DNA of 64,000 nucleotides from an uncultured Sutterella sp. (GCA_900545335.1 UQYP01000001.1:186001-250000); one strand, 5' to 3'; counted from the first letter of the stretch, positions 35,372-45,629 are shown. Numbers and translations are program-made. Notes: generated by a model not told the origin, from the letters alone.

Positions 35372-35902
35372 GTGGGTCTTAATCGTCAAGATAAAGCGGC
35401 AGTTATCGAAGAAGTGAGCGGCATTGTTGCCAACGCTGGTTCGATTGTTATTGCCGAATACCGTGGGCTGAGCGTACAAGCGGTTACCGAATTGCGTGCT
35501 AATGCTCGCAAGGAAGGTGTTCAACTGCGCGTGCTGAAAAACACTCTGGTGCGTCGTGCCGTGACTGGTACTCCGTTTGAAGGTTTGGCTGACCAATTCG
35601 TCGGTCCCCTTGTTTACGGTTTTTCCACTGATCCGGTCGCTGCTGCCAAGGTGTTAGTCTCCTTTGCCAAGAAGAACGATAAGCTCGTTGTCAAGGGCGG
35701 TGCTATGCCGAACAACGTTTTGGACGTTGTCGGTGTTGAACAACTCGCCACGATGCCGAGCCGCGAAGAATTGTTGGCCAAGTTGATGGCTACGATGAAC
35801 GAACCGATCGCTAAGTTCGTCCGCACGCTCAATGAAGTGCCTGCGCGCATGGTGCGCACAGTTGCCGCTGTTCGCGATGCTAAGGAAAAGGCTGCTGCCT
35901 AA
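35372..35902 (+). CDS. rplJ: 50S ribosomal protein L10
   Basis: Base of the L7/L12 stalk; as L10-(L12)4 it also represses this operon. 176 residues beginning MGLNRQDKAAVIEEVS, with VIAEYRGLSVQAVTELR and LRVLKNTLVRRAV typical of L10. The start codon is GTG, preceded by GTGGAGCC. The E. coli counterpart MALNLQDK aligns at this start. Followed by rplL after 46 bp. Confidence 0.97.
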   Translation: MGLNRQDKAAVIEEVSGIVANAGSIVIAEYRGLSVQAVTELRANARKEGVQLRVLKNTLVRRAVTGTPFEGLADQFVGPLVYGFSTDPVAAAKVLVSFAKKNDKLVVKGGAMPNNVLDVVGVEQLATMPSREELLAKLMATMNEPIAKFVRTLNEVPARMVRTVAAVRDAKEKAAA

Positions 35903-35948
35903 CCTAATTTTCATTTAACAAACGAAATTTTTTAATTGGAGTCATAAA

Positions 35949-36326
35949 ATGGCCCTTACGAAAGAAGAAATCCTCGACGCAATTGCGTCCATGACCGTTC
36001 TCGAAGTTTCCGAACTCATCAAGATGATGGAAGACAAGTTCGGTGTTTCCGCTGCCGCTGCTGCTGTGGCTGTTGCCGCCCCGGCTGCTGGTGCTGCTGC
36101 TCCGGCTGAAGAAAAGACGGAATTTGACGTCGTTCTCGCTGAAGTTGGTTCTAACAAGATCGCCGTTATTAAGGCTGTTCGCGAATTGACCGGCTTGGGC
36201 TTGAAGGAAGCCAAGGACATGGTCGAAGGCGCTCCGAAGGCTGTTAAGGAAGGCTTGCCGAAGGCTGACGCTGAAGAAGCCAAGAAGAAGTTGGAAGCCG
36301 CTGGCGCCAAGGTCGAACTCAAGTAA
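35949..36326 (+). CDS. rplL: 50S ribosomal protein L7/L12
   Basis: Multi-copy stalk protein that recruits translational GTPases. 125 residues: N-terminal dimerisation domain (MALTKEEILDAIASMTVLEVSELIKMME split by its helix turn), Ala/Pro-rich flexible hinge (about 37-55), and the C-terminal factor-binding domain with KIAVIKAVRELTGLGLKEAK. TTGGAG precedes the ATG. A structured 269-bp gap with an attenuator follows. Confidence 0.98.
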   Translation: MALTKEEILDAIASMTVLEVSELIKMMEDKFGVSAAAAAVAVAAPAAGAAAPAEEKTEFDVVLAEVGSNKIAVIKAVRELTGLGLKEAKDMVEGAPKAVKEGLPKADAEEAKKKLEAAGAKVELK

Positions 36327-36485
36327 TTCTTGCTGTTCTGCTGAAAATCGGGCAATATTCCAAAGAATGTTGCCCGGAAGTCCTCCCCAAGAGGACTTTG
36401 AACTGAGTTACTGGAAAGAGTTCAGTTCTAAGTCTTCTGAGTGAGCAGCAAAAATACGATTGACTGAAATTTATCTAACCGAATT

Positions 36486-36523
36486 GCCGCACAGGTATTA
36501 ACAGATACCTGGGGCGGCTTTTG
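36486..36523 (+). terminator. Attenuator between rplL and rpoB
   Basis: Stem GCCGC-A-CAGGTAT / ATACCTG-GG-GCGGC with a 6-nt loop, followed by TTTTGGCGTCTTTC. Three more hairpins stand upstream: 36349-36376, 36378-36398 (perfect AAGTCCTC/GAGGACTT) and 36400-36428. In E. coli this gap carries a partial terminator and an RNase III site that set rpoBC below r-protein levels; the same is inferred here. Confidence 0.75.
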
Positions 36524-36595
36524 GCGTCTTTCTTTTTTCTTCTTACTTAGGCTGAAATCGTTTTTTTCATCAATCTCACGTCGAACGGAGTGTCC

Positions 36596-39500
36596 ATGTC
36601 GTACTCGTTCACTGAAAAGAAGCGCATTCGAAAGAGTTTTGCTACTCGTCCGAGCGTTCTCGCAGTGCCTTCCTTGTTGGAAATGCAACTTCGGTCTTAT
36701 TCCGAATTTTTGCAAGCCGATGTTGCCACAGCTGATCGCAATCCGAATTTTGGTTTGCAGTCAGCCTTTACGTCTATTTTCCCGATCTCCAGTCATAACG
36801 GCTTAGCACGTTTGGTTTTCGAGAGTTATTCACTCGATGAGCCGGTTTTTGACGTGGCCGAATGCCAGTTGCGCGGACTGACTTATTGCAGCCGCCTGCG
36901 CGCACGCATCCGTCTGGAAATTATTGATCGCGATGATCCCGCTAAGAGCCGGATTAAGGAAATCCGTGAAAATGATGTTTACATGGGCGAAATCCCGCTC
37001 ATGACGGAAAAAGCTTCCTTCATCATTAACGGATCCGAACGTGTGATTGTCAGCCAATTGCACCGCTCTCCCGGTTTGTTCTTTGAACACGATAAGGGTA
37101 AGACGCATAGCTCGGGCAAGTTGCTCTTTTCTGCCCGCATGATTCCTTACCGCGGATCTTGGCTTGACTTTGAATTTGATGCCAAGGATCTCGTTTACTT
37201 CCGTGTTGACCGTCGTCGTAAGATGCCGGTGACGATTCTGCTCAAAGCTTTGGGCATGAATGCAGAACAGATTCTTGAGACGTTCTTTGAATTCGATACC
37301 TTTAAGTTGGGTGCACGCAGTGCCTCGATGAATTTGGTTCCGGAACGCCTCAAGGGTGAAGTGGCTCGTTTTGACATCATCGGTCGCGACGGTGAAGTGA
37401 TTGTGCCCAAAGACAAGCGCATCACGGCTCGCCATATTCGCCAGATGGCCGATATGAAGACTGTTTCCGTCAATGATGAATTCCTGATTGGCCGTGTTTT
37501 GGCCAAAGATATCATTGATGGTGAAACCGGTGAAGTGCTTGCCGCTGCCAATGACGAAATCACCGAGGACTTGCTCGCCAAGTTGCGTGAAGCCAAGGTG
37601 AAGGGCTTCCAAACCATCTACACCAACGAACTTGATCAAGGCAGCTTCATTTCCGATACCTTGCGTATCGATGAAACGCCGGATCAGATGTCGGCTCGTG
37701 TCGCTATTTACAGAATGATGCGTCCGGGCGAACCGCCCACAGAAGAAGCCGTCGAAATGCTGATGAATCGTCTGTTCTTCTCTGAAGAAACGTACGATTT
37801 GTCTCGCGTGGGCCGTATGAAGGTCAACGCTCGTTTGGCTCGCCCGACCGCAGAAGGTCCGGGTACGTTGACTCATGAAGATATCGTTGATACGGTCAAG
37901 GTCTTGGTTGAATTGCGCAACGGTCGCGGTGAAGTGGACGATATCGACCACTTGGGTAACCGTCGTGTGCGCTGTGTCGGTGAGCTGGCCGAAAATCAGT
38001 TCCGCTCCGGCTTAGTGCGTGTCGAACGCGCTGTTCGCGAACGCTTGGCTCAGGCCGAGTCTGATAACCTCACGCCGCAGGATCTGATCAACAGCAAGCC
38101 GATTTCTGCTGCAATCCGTGAATTCTTCGGTTCCAGCCAATTGAGCCAATTCATGGACCAGACCAACCCCTTGTCCGAAATTACCCACAAGCGTCGTATT
38201 TCCGCTTTGGGTCCGGGTGGTTTGACTCGTGAACGCGCAGGCTTCGAAGTCCGCGACGTGCATCCGACTCACTACGGTCGCTTGTGCCCGATTGAAACCC
38301 CTGAAGGTCCGAACATCGGTTTGATCAACTCGCTTGCTCTCTACGCTCGCTTAAATGAGTACGGTTTCCTTGAAACGCCGTACCGTAAGGTGATTGACTG
38401 CAAGGTAACCGATCAGATTGATTACCTCTCCGCTATCGAAGAAGGTAAGTATGTGATCTGTCAGGCTAACTCTGAGCTCGATGACGAAGGCCGTCTGACT
38501 CAGGAACTCGTGAGCGCCCGTGAAAACGGTGAAACGGTTATGGTGAGCCCGGAACGCGTCCAATACATGGACGTCTCTCCGTTGCAGGTGGTTTCTGCAG
38601 CTGCTTCCCTGATTCCGTTCTTGGAACACGATGACGCTAACCGTGCTTTGATGGGTTCAAACATGCAACGCCAGGGTGTGCCCTGCCTGCGTCCTGAAAA
38701 ACCTGTTGTCGGTACCGGTGTTGAACGCACTGTGGCTGTGGACTCCAAGACTGCAGTTCAGGCCAAGCGCGGCGGTGTGGTGGACTATGTGGATGCCAAC
38801 CGTGTGGTGATTCGTGTGAACGACGATGAAAATGTCGCCGGTGAAGTCGGTGTGGATATCTACAACCTGCAAAAGTTCACCCGCTCTAACCAGAGCACGA
38901 ATATTAACCAGCGTCCGATCGTCTCTCGCGGTGACGTTGTGGCCCGCGGTGACGTGCTGGCTGACGGAGCCTCTACGGATATGGGCGAACTCGCTCTCGG
39001 TCAAAACCTGCTCGTAGCTTTCATGCCGTGGAACGGTTACAACTACGAAGACTCTGTGTTGATTAGCGAGAAGGTTGTTGCCGATGACCGCTATACCTCC
39101 ATTCACATTGAAGAGTTGTCCGTTGTTGCCCGTGACACGAAGCTCGGTGCTGAAGAAATTACGCGCGATATTTCCAACTTGTCCGAAAATCAATTGGCTC
39201 GTTTGGATGAATGCGGCATTGTTCAAATCGGCGCTGAAGTGAAGGCCGGTGACGTGCTCGTCGGTAAAGTGACTCCGAAGGGAGAAACGCAGCTTACGCC
39301 TGAAGAAAAACTCTTGCGAGTGATCTTTGGCGAAAAAGCAAGCGACGTGAAGGATACGTCTTTGCGTGTGCCCTCCGGTATGACGGGTACTGTGATTGAC
39401 GTCCAAGTGTTTACTCGCGAAGGCGTGGAACGCGACGCACGTGCCAACTCCATTATTGATGAATCCTTGAAGCGTTATCGTCAGGATTTGGATGAAAAGC

Positions 39501-40693
39501 TTCGCATCGTTGAAACTGACGCTTTTGCCCGTTTGGCTCGACAGCTTGAAGGCAAGAAGGCCGAAGGCGGTCCCAGTGGCTTAAAGAAGAGTGTTCTGAC
39601 GAAGGAATACCTCGAAGGCTTGAAGGGCTTTGCAATTTTTGACTTGCGCATGGTTGAAGAAGCCGATCAGAAGTTGCTCGAAGACATGCGTGCTCAGCTC
39701 GATGACAAACGTCACGAGTTTGACCGTGCCTTTGATATCAAGCGCAAGAAACTGACCCAAGGCGATGAACTGCCCCCGGGCGTTCTGAAGATGGTGAAGG
39801 TTTACATCGCTGAAAAACGTCGTCTGCAACCCGGCGATAAGATGGCAGGCCGTCACGGTAACAAGGGTGTGGTCTCCAAGATCTGTCCGGTCGAAGATAT
39901 GCCTTACATGGCTGACGGACGTCCTGCAGACGTGGCGTTAAACCCCTTGGGTGTGCCGTCCCGTATGAATATCGGTCAGGTGCTTGAAGTGCACTTGGGT
40001 TGGGCAGCCAAGGGCTTGGGCTGGCGTATCGGTGAAATGTTAAAGAGCTGCCAAGTGGCACAAATGCGCGCCTTCTTGGACAAGATCTATAACGAAACCG
40101 GTAAGAAAGAAGACTTGGACAGCCTCACCGATGAAGAAATCATGCGTTTGGCTGAAAACCTTCAAAACGGTGTGCCTTTTGCAACGCCGGTGTTTGACGG
40201 TGCCAGCGAAGAGCAAATCGGCAAGATGCTCGATTTGGCCTTCCCTGAAGAAGTGGCTAAGCGCCTGCAATTGACGCCTTCTAAGACTCAGTGCACGCTC
40301 TATGACGGCCGCACCGGTGAAGCTTTCGATCGCCCGGTCACAGTGGGTTATATGCACTATCTGAAGTTGCACCACTTGGTTGACGATAAGATGCACGCTC
40401 GCTCAACGGGTCCGTACTCGTTGGTGACGCAGCAGCCCTTGGGCGGTAAGGCTCAGTTCGGTGGCCAACGCTTCGGTGAAATGGAAGTGTGGGCTCTTGA
40501 AGCTTACGGTGCCTCTTATGTCTTGCAAGAAATGCTGACGGTGAAGTCTGACGATGTGAATGGTCGTACGAAGGTTTACGAAAACATCGTTAAGGGCGAA
40601 CACGTGCTCGAAGCCGGTATGCCGGAATCGTTTAACGTGTTGGTGAAGGAAATCCGGTCGTTGGGTATTGACATCGACCTCGAACGTAACTAA
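36596..40693 (+). CDS. rpoB: DNA-directed RNA polymerase subunit beta
   Basis: Catalytic subunit of RNA polymerase. I start at MSYSFTEKKRIRKSF (1365 residues), with ACGGAG 5 bp upstream; an in-frame GTG two codons earlier is less likely. The rifampicin region SQLSQFMDQTNPLSEITHKRR and ISALGPGGLTRERAGFEVRD has no classical resistance change. The Thr in DQTNP, where E. coli has Asn, is as I recall for betaproteobacteria. The switch/active-site block KMAGRHGNKGVVSKI is present near 1080. Followed by rpoC after 13 bp. Confidence 0.99.
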   Translation: MSYSFTEKKRIRKSFATRPSVLAVPSLLEMQLRSYSEFLQADVATADRNPNFGLQSAFTSIFPISSHNGLARLVFESYSLDEPVFDVAECQLRGLTYCSRLRARIRLEIIDRDDPAKSRIKEIRENDVYMGEIPLMTEKASFIINGSERVIVSQLHRSPGLFFEHDKGKTHSSGKLLFSARMIPYRGSWLDFEFDAKDLVYFRVDRRRKMPVTILLKALGMNAEQILETFFEFDTFKLGARSASMNLVPERLKGEVARFDIIGRDGEVIVPKDKRITARHIRQMADMKTVSVNDEFLIGRVLAKDIIDGETGEVLAAANDEITEDLLAKLREAKVKGFQTIYTNELDQGSFISDTLRIDETPDQMSARVAIYRMMRPGEPPTEEAVEMLMNRLFFSEETYDLSRVGRMKVNARLARPTAEGPGTLTHEDIVDTVKVLVELRNGRGEVDDIDHLGNRRVRCVGELAENQFRSGLVRVERAVRERLAQAESDNLTPQDLINSKPISAAIREFFGSSQLSQFMDQTNPLSEITHKRRISALGPGGLTRERAGFEVRDVHPTHYGRLCPIETPEGPNIGLINSLALYARLNEYGFLETPYRKVIDCKVTDQIDYLSAIEEGKYVICQANSELDDEGRLTQELVSARENGETVMVSPERVQYMDVSPLQVVSAAASLIPFLEHDDANRALMGSNMQRQGVPCLRPEKPVVGTGVERTVAVDSKTAVQAKRGGVVDYVDANRVVIRVNDDENVAGEVGVDIYNLQKFTRSNQSTNINQRPIVSRGDVVARGDVLADGASTDMGELALGQNLLVAFMPWNGYNYEDSVLISEKVVADDRYTSIHIEELSVVARDTKLGAEEITRDISNLSENQLARLDECGIVQIGAEVKAGDVLVGKVTPKGETQLTPEEKLLRVIFGEKASDVKDTSLRVPSGMTGTVIDVQVFTREGVERDARANSIIDESLKRYRQDLDEKLRIVETDAFARLARQLEGKKAEGGPSGLKKSVLTKEYLEGLKGFAIFDLRMVEEADQKLLEDMRAQLDDKRHEFDRAFDIKRKKLTQGDELPPGVLKMVKVYIAEKRRLQPGDKMAGRHGNKGVVSKICPVEDMPYMADGRPADVALNPLGVPSRMNIGQVLEVHLGWAAKGLGWRIGEMLKSCQVAQMRAFLDKIYNETGKKEDLDSLTDEEIMRLAENLQNGVPFATPVFDGASEEQIGKMLDLAFPEEVAKRLQLTPSKTQCTLYDGRTGEAFDRPVTVGYMHYLKLHHLVDDKMHARSTGPYSLVTQQPLGGKAQFGGQRFGEMEVWALEAYGASYVLQEMLTVKSDDVNGRTKVYENIVKGEHVLEAGMPESFNVLVKEIRSLGIDIDLERN

Positions 40694-40706
40694 GGACTGA
40701 ACAGAT

Positions 40707-43700
40707 ATGAATCCGCTTATCGATCTGTTTAAGCAATTTAATCAGGACGATCACTTTGATGCGATCAAGATTGGTCTTGCATCACCTGAAAAGATTCGTT
40801 CCTGGTCTTACGGTGAAGTGAAGAAACCGGAGACCATTAACTACCGTACCTTTAAGCCGGAGCGCGATGGTCTGTTTTGTGCCAAGATCTTCGGACCGGT
40901 GAAAGACTATGAGTGTTTGTGCGGTAAGTACAAGCGTCTGAAGCACCGCGGCGTTGTCTGCGAAAAATGCGGTGTTGAAGTGACCTTGTCCAAGGTGCGT
41001 CGTGAACGTATGGGCCACATTGAATTGGCAAGCCCCGTCGCACACATCTGGTTCTTAAAGAGCCTGCCGTCCCGCATGGGTATGGTTTTGGATATTCCGT
41101 TGCGTGACATTGAACGCGTGCTTTATTTTGAAGCTTACTGCGTGGTTGATCCCGGTATGACGGATTTAAAGCGCGGTCAATTGCTCACCGAAGATGAATA
41201 CCTTGAAAAGGTTGAACAATTCGGTTCCGACTTCAAGGCCATGATGGGTGCTGAAGCCATTCGTGAAATGCTTCGCACGATTGACGTTGACCATGAAGTT
41301 GAAACGCTTCGCAAGGAATTGGAAGACACCACATCGGACGCTAAGATCAAGAAATTCTCCAAGCGTCTGAAGGTACTCGAAGGCTTCCAGCGCTCCGGCG
41401 TTAAGCCCGAATGGATGGTGATGGAAGTGTTGCCGGTGCTGCCGCCGGATCTTCGTCCGTTGGTGCCGCTGGATGGCGGTCGTTTCGCAACGTCTGACTT
41501 AAATGACTTGTACCGCCGCGTCATTAACCGTAACAATCGTTTGAAGCGCCTGCTTGAGCTCAAGGCTCCGGACATCATCATTCGCAATGAAAAGCGTATG
41601 TTGCAGGAGGCTGTGGACAGCCTGCTCGATAACGGTCGTCGCGGCAAGGCAATGACGGGACCGTCCAAGCGCCCGCTGAAGTCTTTGGCTGACATGATCA
41701 AGGGTAAGAGCGGTCGCTTCCGTCAAAACCTTTTGGGTAAGCGCGTGGACTATTCCGGTCGTTCCGTGATTACTGTGGGCCCGTACTTGCGTCTGCATCA
41801 ATGCGGTTTGCCGAAGTTGATGGCTTTGGAACTCTTTAAGCCCTTCATCTTCAATAAGCTGGAACGCCGCGGCTTGGCCATGACGATCAAGGCTGCCAAG
41901 AAGATGGTGGATAACCAAGAGCCGGTCGTCTGGGACATCCTGGAAGAGGTGATTTATGAACATCCGGTGATGCTTAACCGTGCTCCTACGTTGCACCGCT
42001 TGGGTATTCAGGCCTTTGAACCGAAGCTGATTGAAGGTAAGGCCATCCAATTGCACCCGCTCGTTTGCGCAGCCTTTAACGCTGACTTCGACGGTGACCA
42101 GATGGCTGTGCACGTGCCTTTGTCTCTTGAGGCTCAATTGGAAGCTCGTACATTGATGCTGGCCTCCAACAACGTGCTCTTCCCGGCTAACGGTAATCCT
42201 TCCATTGTTCCGTCTCAGGACATGGTGTTGGGTCTTTACTACTCCACCCGTGAGCGCATTAATGCCAAGGGTGAAGGGATGTTCTTTGCCGACGTAGCTG
42301 AAGTTCGTCGCGCTTTGGACAATAAGAAGATCGAACTGCAGACACGCTGCACGGTTCGTATTAAAGAGTACGAAGTTAACAAGAAGACGGGTGAAAAGAC
42401 TGAAAAGATCGTTCGTTACGAAACGACGGCCGGTCGTGCTCTGTTGTCTGAGATTTTGCCCGAAGGCATGAGTTTTGCTGAACTCAACCGTACGCTTAAG
42501 AAGAAAGAAATTGCTCGCTTGATCAACACCTGCTTCCGCAAGTGCGGCTTGCGTGCAACGGTTCTTTTTGCTGACCGATTGAAGGACCGCGGTTATGCAC
42601 TTTCAACGATCGGCGGTCTGTCTATTTGCATCGGCGACATGACGGTGCCGGCTAAGAAGGCAGAGTTGATTGCTGCGGCTGAAAAAGAAGTTAAGGAAAT
42701 TGAAGCGCAGTACGCTTCCGGTTTGGTAACGCAGGGCGAACGCTACAACAAGGTTGTGGATATTTGGGGTCGCACGGCCGATCAAGTCGGAAAGGTGATG
42801 ATGGAAGAATTGTCCACCGAGCCTGTCGTTGACCGCCACGGCAAACTCACCAAGCAAGAGTCCTTTAACTCCATCTACATGATGGCAGACTCCGGCGCTC
42901 GTGGTTCTGCTGCTCAGATCCGTCAGTTGGCCGGTATGCGTGGTTTGATGGCTAAGCCTGACGGCTCCATTATCGAAACGCCGATTACCGCTAACTTCCG
43001 TGAAGGTTTGAACGTACTGCAGTACTTTATTTCAACCCACGGTGCCCGTAAAGGTTTGGCTGATACGGCCTTGAAGACTGCTAACTCCGGTTACCTGACC
43101 CGTCGCTTGGTCGATGTGACGCAAGACTTGGTTGTGACCGAAGAAGATTGCCACACCACTCAAGGCGTGAGCATGAAGGCTTTGGTTGAAGGCGGTGACG
43201 TTATTCAGTCGTTGCGCGATCGTGTGTTGGGTCGTGTAACAAGCGCTGACGTTGTCAATCCGGAAACCGGTGAAGTGGCTATCGCTGCCGGAACGCTTCT
43301 GACCGAAGATGAATGCGACATCATTGAAAAACTGGGTGTTGACGAAGTCATGGTTCGTACACCGCTCACCTGCCAAACCCGTTACGGTTTGTGCGCCAAG
43401 TGCTACGGTCGCGACTTAGGCCGCGGCTCCCTCGTCAATGTGGGTGAAGCCGTGGGCGTGATCGCCGCTCAGTCCATCGGTGAACCGGGTACTCAGTTGA
43501 CGATGCGTACCTTCCACATCGGTGGTGCTGCAAGCCGTGCTGCAGTGGCAAGTTCCGTTGAAGCTAAGGTCAACGGTCAAGTGAGCTACTCTTCAGCCAT
43601 GCGTTATGTGACGAGCGCCAAGGGTGATTTGGTGGTTATTTCCCGCTCTGGTGAAATCATCATCAGTGATAACGGTCGCGAACGCGAACGTCATAAGGTG

Positions 43701-44951
43701 CCCTACGGTGCAACATTGCTTGCCAAACCTGATCAACAAATTAAGGCAGGCACGCAGTTGGCCACGTGGGATCCGATGACTCGTCCGATCATTTCCGAAT
43801 ACGGCGGAACGGTTCAGTTTGAAGGCGTCATCGACAATGTGACGGTGATGAGTCAGACCGATGAAGTCACGGGCTTGTCGAGCCTTGTGGTGATTGACCC
43901 GAAACGTTCAACGGTCGCCGGTGCTAAGAGCAAGAAGGGCAGCACGCAAGTGATGCGTCCGGCTGTTCGCCTTTTGGATGAAAACGGCAACGAAGTGAAG
44001 ATCCCGGGAACTGATCACCGTGTGACGATTCAATTGCCGGTGGGTGCTTTGATTGTGGTTCGTGACGGTCAGAAGATCGGTCGCGGTGAAGTGCTCGCTC
44101 GTATTCCGGTTGAATCGCAAAAGACGCGTGATATTACCGGCGGTTTGCCCCGTGTGGCTGAACTCTTTGAAGCCCGTTCACCGAAGGATGCCGGCGTTTT
44201 GGCTGAAGTGACGGGTACGGTCACGTTCGGAAAAGAAACCAAGGGTAAACAGCGCCTCGTTATCACCGATAACGAAGGGGTTGATCATGAATTCCTGATC
44301 AGCAAGGACAAGAGCATTCTTGTTCACGACGGTCAGGTGGTTCAAAAGGGTGAAGAAATCGTTGAAGGACCTGCTGATCCGCACGACATCCTTCGCTTGC
44401 TCGGTATCGAAGCTTTGTCCCGTTACATCGTTGACGAAGTTCAGGATGTGTACCGCTTGCAAGGTGTGGCCATTAACGACAAGCACATTGAAGTGATTGT
44501 TCGCCAAATGCTGCGCCGTGTGAAGATTACCGATCCGGGCGATACGAAGTTTATCCGTGATGAACAAGTTGAACGTTCTGAAATGCTCGATGAAAACGAC
44601 AAGGCTATCGCTGCCGGTAAACGTCCTGCATTGTATGAAAACGTTCTCTTGGGTATTACGAAGGCTAGCTTGTCGACGGACTCCTTCATCTCCGCTGCTT
44701 CCTTCCAGGAAACAACGCGCGTTTTGACCGAAGCTGCCATCATGGGCAAGAAGGACGAATTGCGCGGCCTGAAGGAAAATGTGATTGTCGGTCGTTTGAT
44801 TCCTGCCGGTACCGGTTTGGCTTACCACAAGGCTGTCAAGACGAATGAAGCGGCAGAGGCTGAAGAAGCCGCAGGCTTTACTTCCGGCTTTGCAGCTCAG
44901 GAACCGGTTGACGAAGCTGTGGTCACCGAGCCCAAGGCTAAGGAAGAATAA
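40707..44951 (+). CDS. rpoC: DNA-directed RNA polymerase subunit beta'
   Basis: Largest polymerase subunit, 1414 residues. N-terminal zinc ribbon (CLCGKYKRLKHRGVVCEKCG), the magnesium-binding NADFDGDQMAVH with Asp460, Asp462 and Asp464 (same numbering as E. coli), the bridge-helix/trigger-loop region (PGTQLTMRTFHIGGAASRAA), and a second cysteine cluster (CQTRYGLCAKCYGRD). The C-terminal tail is acidic and Ala/Glu-rich. A terminator follows. Confidence 0.99.
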   Translation: MNPLIDLFKQFNQDDHFDAIKIGLASPEKIRSWSYGEVKKPETINYRTFKPERDGLFCAKIFGPVKDYECLCGKYKRLKHRGVVCEKCGVEVTLSKVRRERMGHIELASPVAHIWFLKSLPSRMGMVLDIPLRDIERVLYFEAYCVVDPGMTDLKRGQLLTEDEYLEKVEQFGSDFKAMMGAEAIREMLRTIDVDHEVETLRKELEDTTSDAKIKKFSKRLKVLEGFQRSGVKPEWMVMEVLPVLPPDLRPLVPLDGGRFATSDLNDLYRRVINRNNRLKRLLELKAPDIIIRNEKRMLQEAVDSLLDNGRRGKAMTGPSKRPLKSLADMIKGKSGRFRQNLLGKRVDYSGRSVITVGPYLRLHQCGLPKLMALELFKPFIFNKLERRGLAMTIKAAKKMVDNQEPVVWDILEEVIYEHPVMLNRAPTLHRLGIQAFEPKLIEGKAIQLHPLVCAAFNADFDGDQMAVHVPLSLEAQLEARTLMLASNNVLFPANGNPSIVPSQDMVLGLYYSTRERINAKGEGMFFADVAEVRRALDNKKIELQTRCTVRIKEYEVNKKTGEKTEKIVRYETTAGRALLSEILPEGMSFAELNRTLKKKEIARLINTCFRKCGLRATVLFADRLKDRGYALSTIGGLSICIGDMTVPAKKAELIAAAEKEVKEIEAQYASGLVTQGERYNKVVDIWGRTADQVGKVMMEELSTEPVVDRHGKLTKQESFNSIYMMADSGARGSAAQIRQLAGMRGLMAKPDGSIIETPITANFREGLNVLQYFISTHGARKGLADTALKTANSGYLTRRLVDVTQDLVVTEEDCHTTQGVSMKALVEGGDVIQSLRDRVLGRVTSADVVNPETGEVAIAAGTLLTEDECDIIEKLGVDEVMVRTPLTCQTRYGLCAKCYGRDLGRGSLVNVGEAVGVIAAQSIGEPGTQLTMRTFHIGGAASRAAVASSVEAKVNGQVSYSSAMRYVTSAKGDLVVISRSGEIIISDNGRERERHKVPYGATLLAKPDQQIKAGTQLATWDPMTRPIISEYGGTVQFEGVIDNVTVMSQTDEVTGLSSLVVIDPKRSTVAGAKSKKGSTQVMRPAVRLLDENGNEVKIPGTDHRVTIQLPVGALIVVRDGQKIGRGEVLARIPVESQKTRDITGGLPRVAELFEARSPKDAGVLAEVTGTVTFGKETKGKQRLVITDNEGVDHEFLISKDKSILVHDGQVVQKGEEIVEGPADPHDILRLLGIEALSRYIVDEVQDVYRLQGVAINDKHIEVIVRQMLRRVKITDPGDTKFIRDEQVERSEMLDENDKAIAAGKRPALYENVLLGITKASLSTDSFISAASFQETTRVLTEAAIMGKKDELRGLKENVIVGRLIPAGTGLAYHKAVKTNEAAEAEEAAGFTSGFAAQEPVDEAVVTEPKAKEE

Positions 44952-45000
44952 TGACGAATTAGTCATGAAACGGGTGTGCCTTTTGGCGCACCCGTGCAGA

Positions 45001-45044
45001 GACCCGAAGGGCGATTTTTGAGATTTTCGACCCTCGGGTCTTTT
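45001..45044 (+). terminator. Rho-independent terminator of rpoBC
   Basis: Stem GACCCGA / TCGGGTC, continued inward by GGGCGA against TCGACCC with one bulge, then TTTTGTGTATTTT. Just before it is a second strong stem, ACGGGTGTGCC / GGCGCACCCGT, at 44970-44995. Confidence 0.85.
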
Positions 45045-45064
45045 GTGTATTTTCTCTTAAGGTC

Positions 45065-45093
45065 TTGACAATAAGAGAAAAAAATACGAAAAT
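45065..45093 (+). promoter_or_regulatory. str operon promoter with flanking inverted repeat
   Basis: A perfect TTGACA box, 17-bp spacer and a weaker GAAAAT -10. The -35 box sits in the centre of a perfect 10-bp inverted repeat, TTTTCTCTTA (45050-45059) and TAAGAGAAAA (45072-45081), which suggests an operator. Downstream, the leader contains TTGAGTT-TTC-AACTCAA (45137-45153) inside CCTCAT/ATGAGG. Confidence 0.6.
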
Positions 45094-45251
45094 CCCTACC
45101 TCCCGAAGCTGATGTTACAGCGTCCTCATCATTGGTTTGAGTTTTCAACTCAATGAGGGGTGGCTATGCATTGTATTTTCGGACGTTTTAAAACCAGCAA
45201 TTCTGCCTTCCATGCGAGAGCCTGGTCGGAGAATTTTTAATACGGAAATTT

Positions 45252-45629
45252 ATGCCTACCATTAACCAATTAGTGCGCAAGCCCCGTGTGCTCACGCACG
45301 ACAAAAGTAAGAGCCCCGCGCTGAAGAACTGCCCGCAAAAGCGTGGCGTCTGCACGCGTGTGTACACCACAACCCCGAAGAAGCCGAACTCCGCTTTGCG
45401 TAAGGTTGCCAAGGTGCGTTTGACCAACGGCTTTGAGGTCATTTCTTATATCGGTGGTGAAGGCCACAACTTGCAAGAACACAGCGTCGTGTTGATCCGC
45501 GGTGGCCGTGTTAAGGACTTGCCTGGTGTGCGTTACCACATCATCCGCGGTTCTTTGGACACCCAAGGTGTTAAGGATCGTAAGCAAGCTCGCTCCAAGT
45601 ACGGCGCCAAGCGCCCGAAGGCAGCTTAA
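45252..45629 (+). CDS. rpsL: 30S ribosomal protein S12
   Basis: Decoding-centre protein, 125 residues, beginning MPTINQLVRKPR. Lys43 (TTPKKPNSALRK) and Lys88 (RVKDLPGVRYH) are both present, so the classic streptomycin-resistance positions are unmutated. It opens the str operon rpsL-rpsG-fusA-tuf. The ribosome site is weak (ACGGAAATTT). Confidence 0.98.
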   Translation: MPTINQLVRKPRVLTHDKSKSPALKNCPQKRGVCTRVYTTTPKKPNSALRKVAKVRLTNGFEVISYIGGEGHNLQEHSVVLIRGGRVKDLPGVRYHIIRGSLDTQGVKDRKQARSKYGAKRPKAA

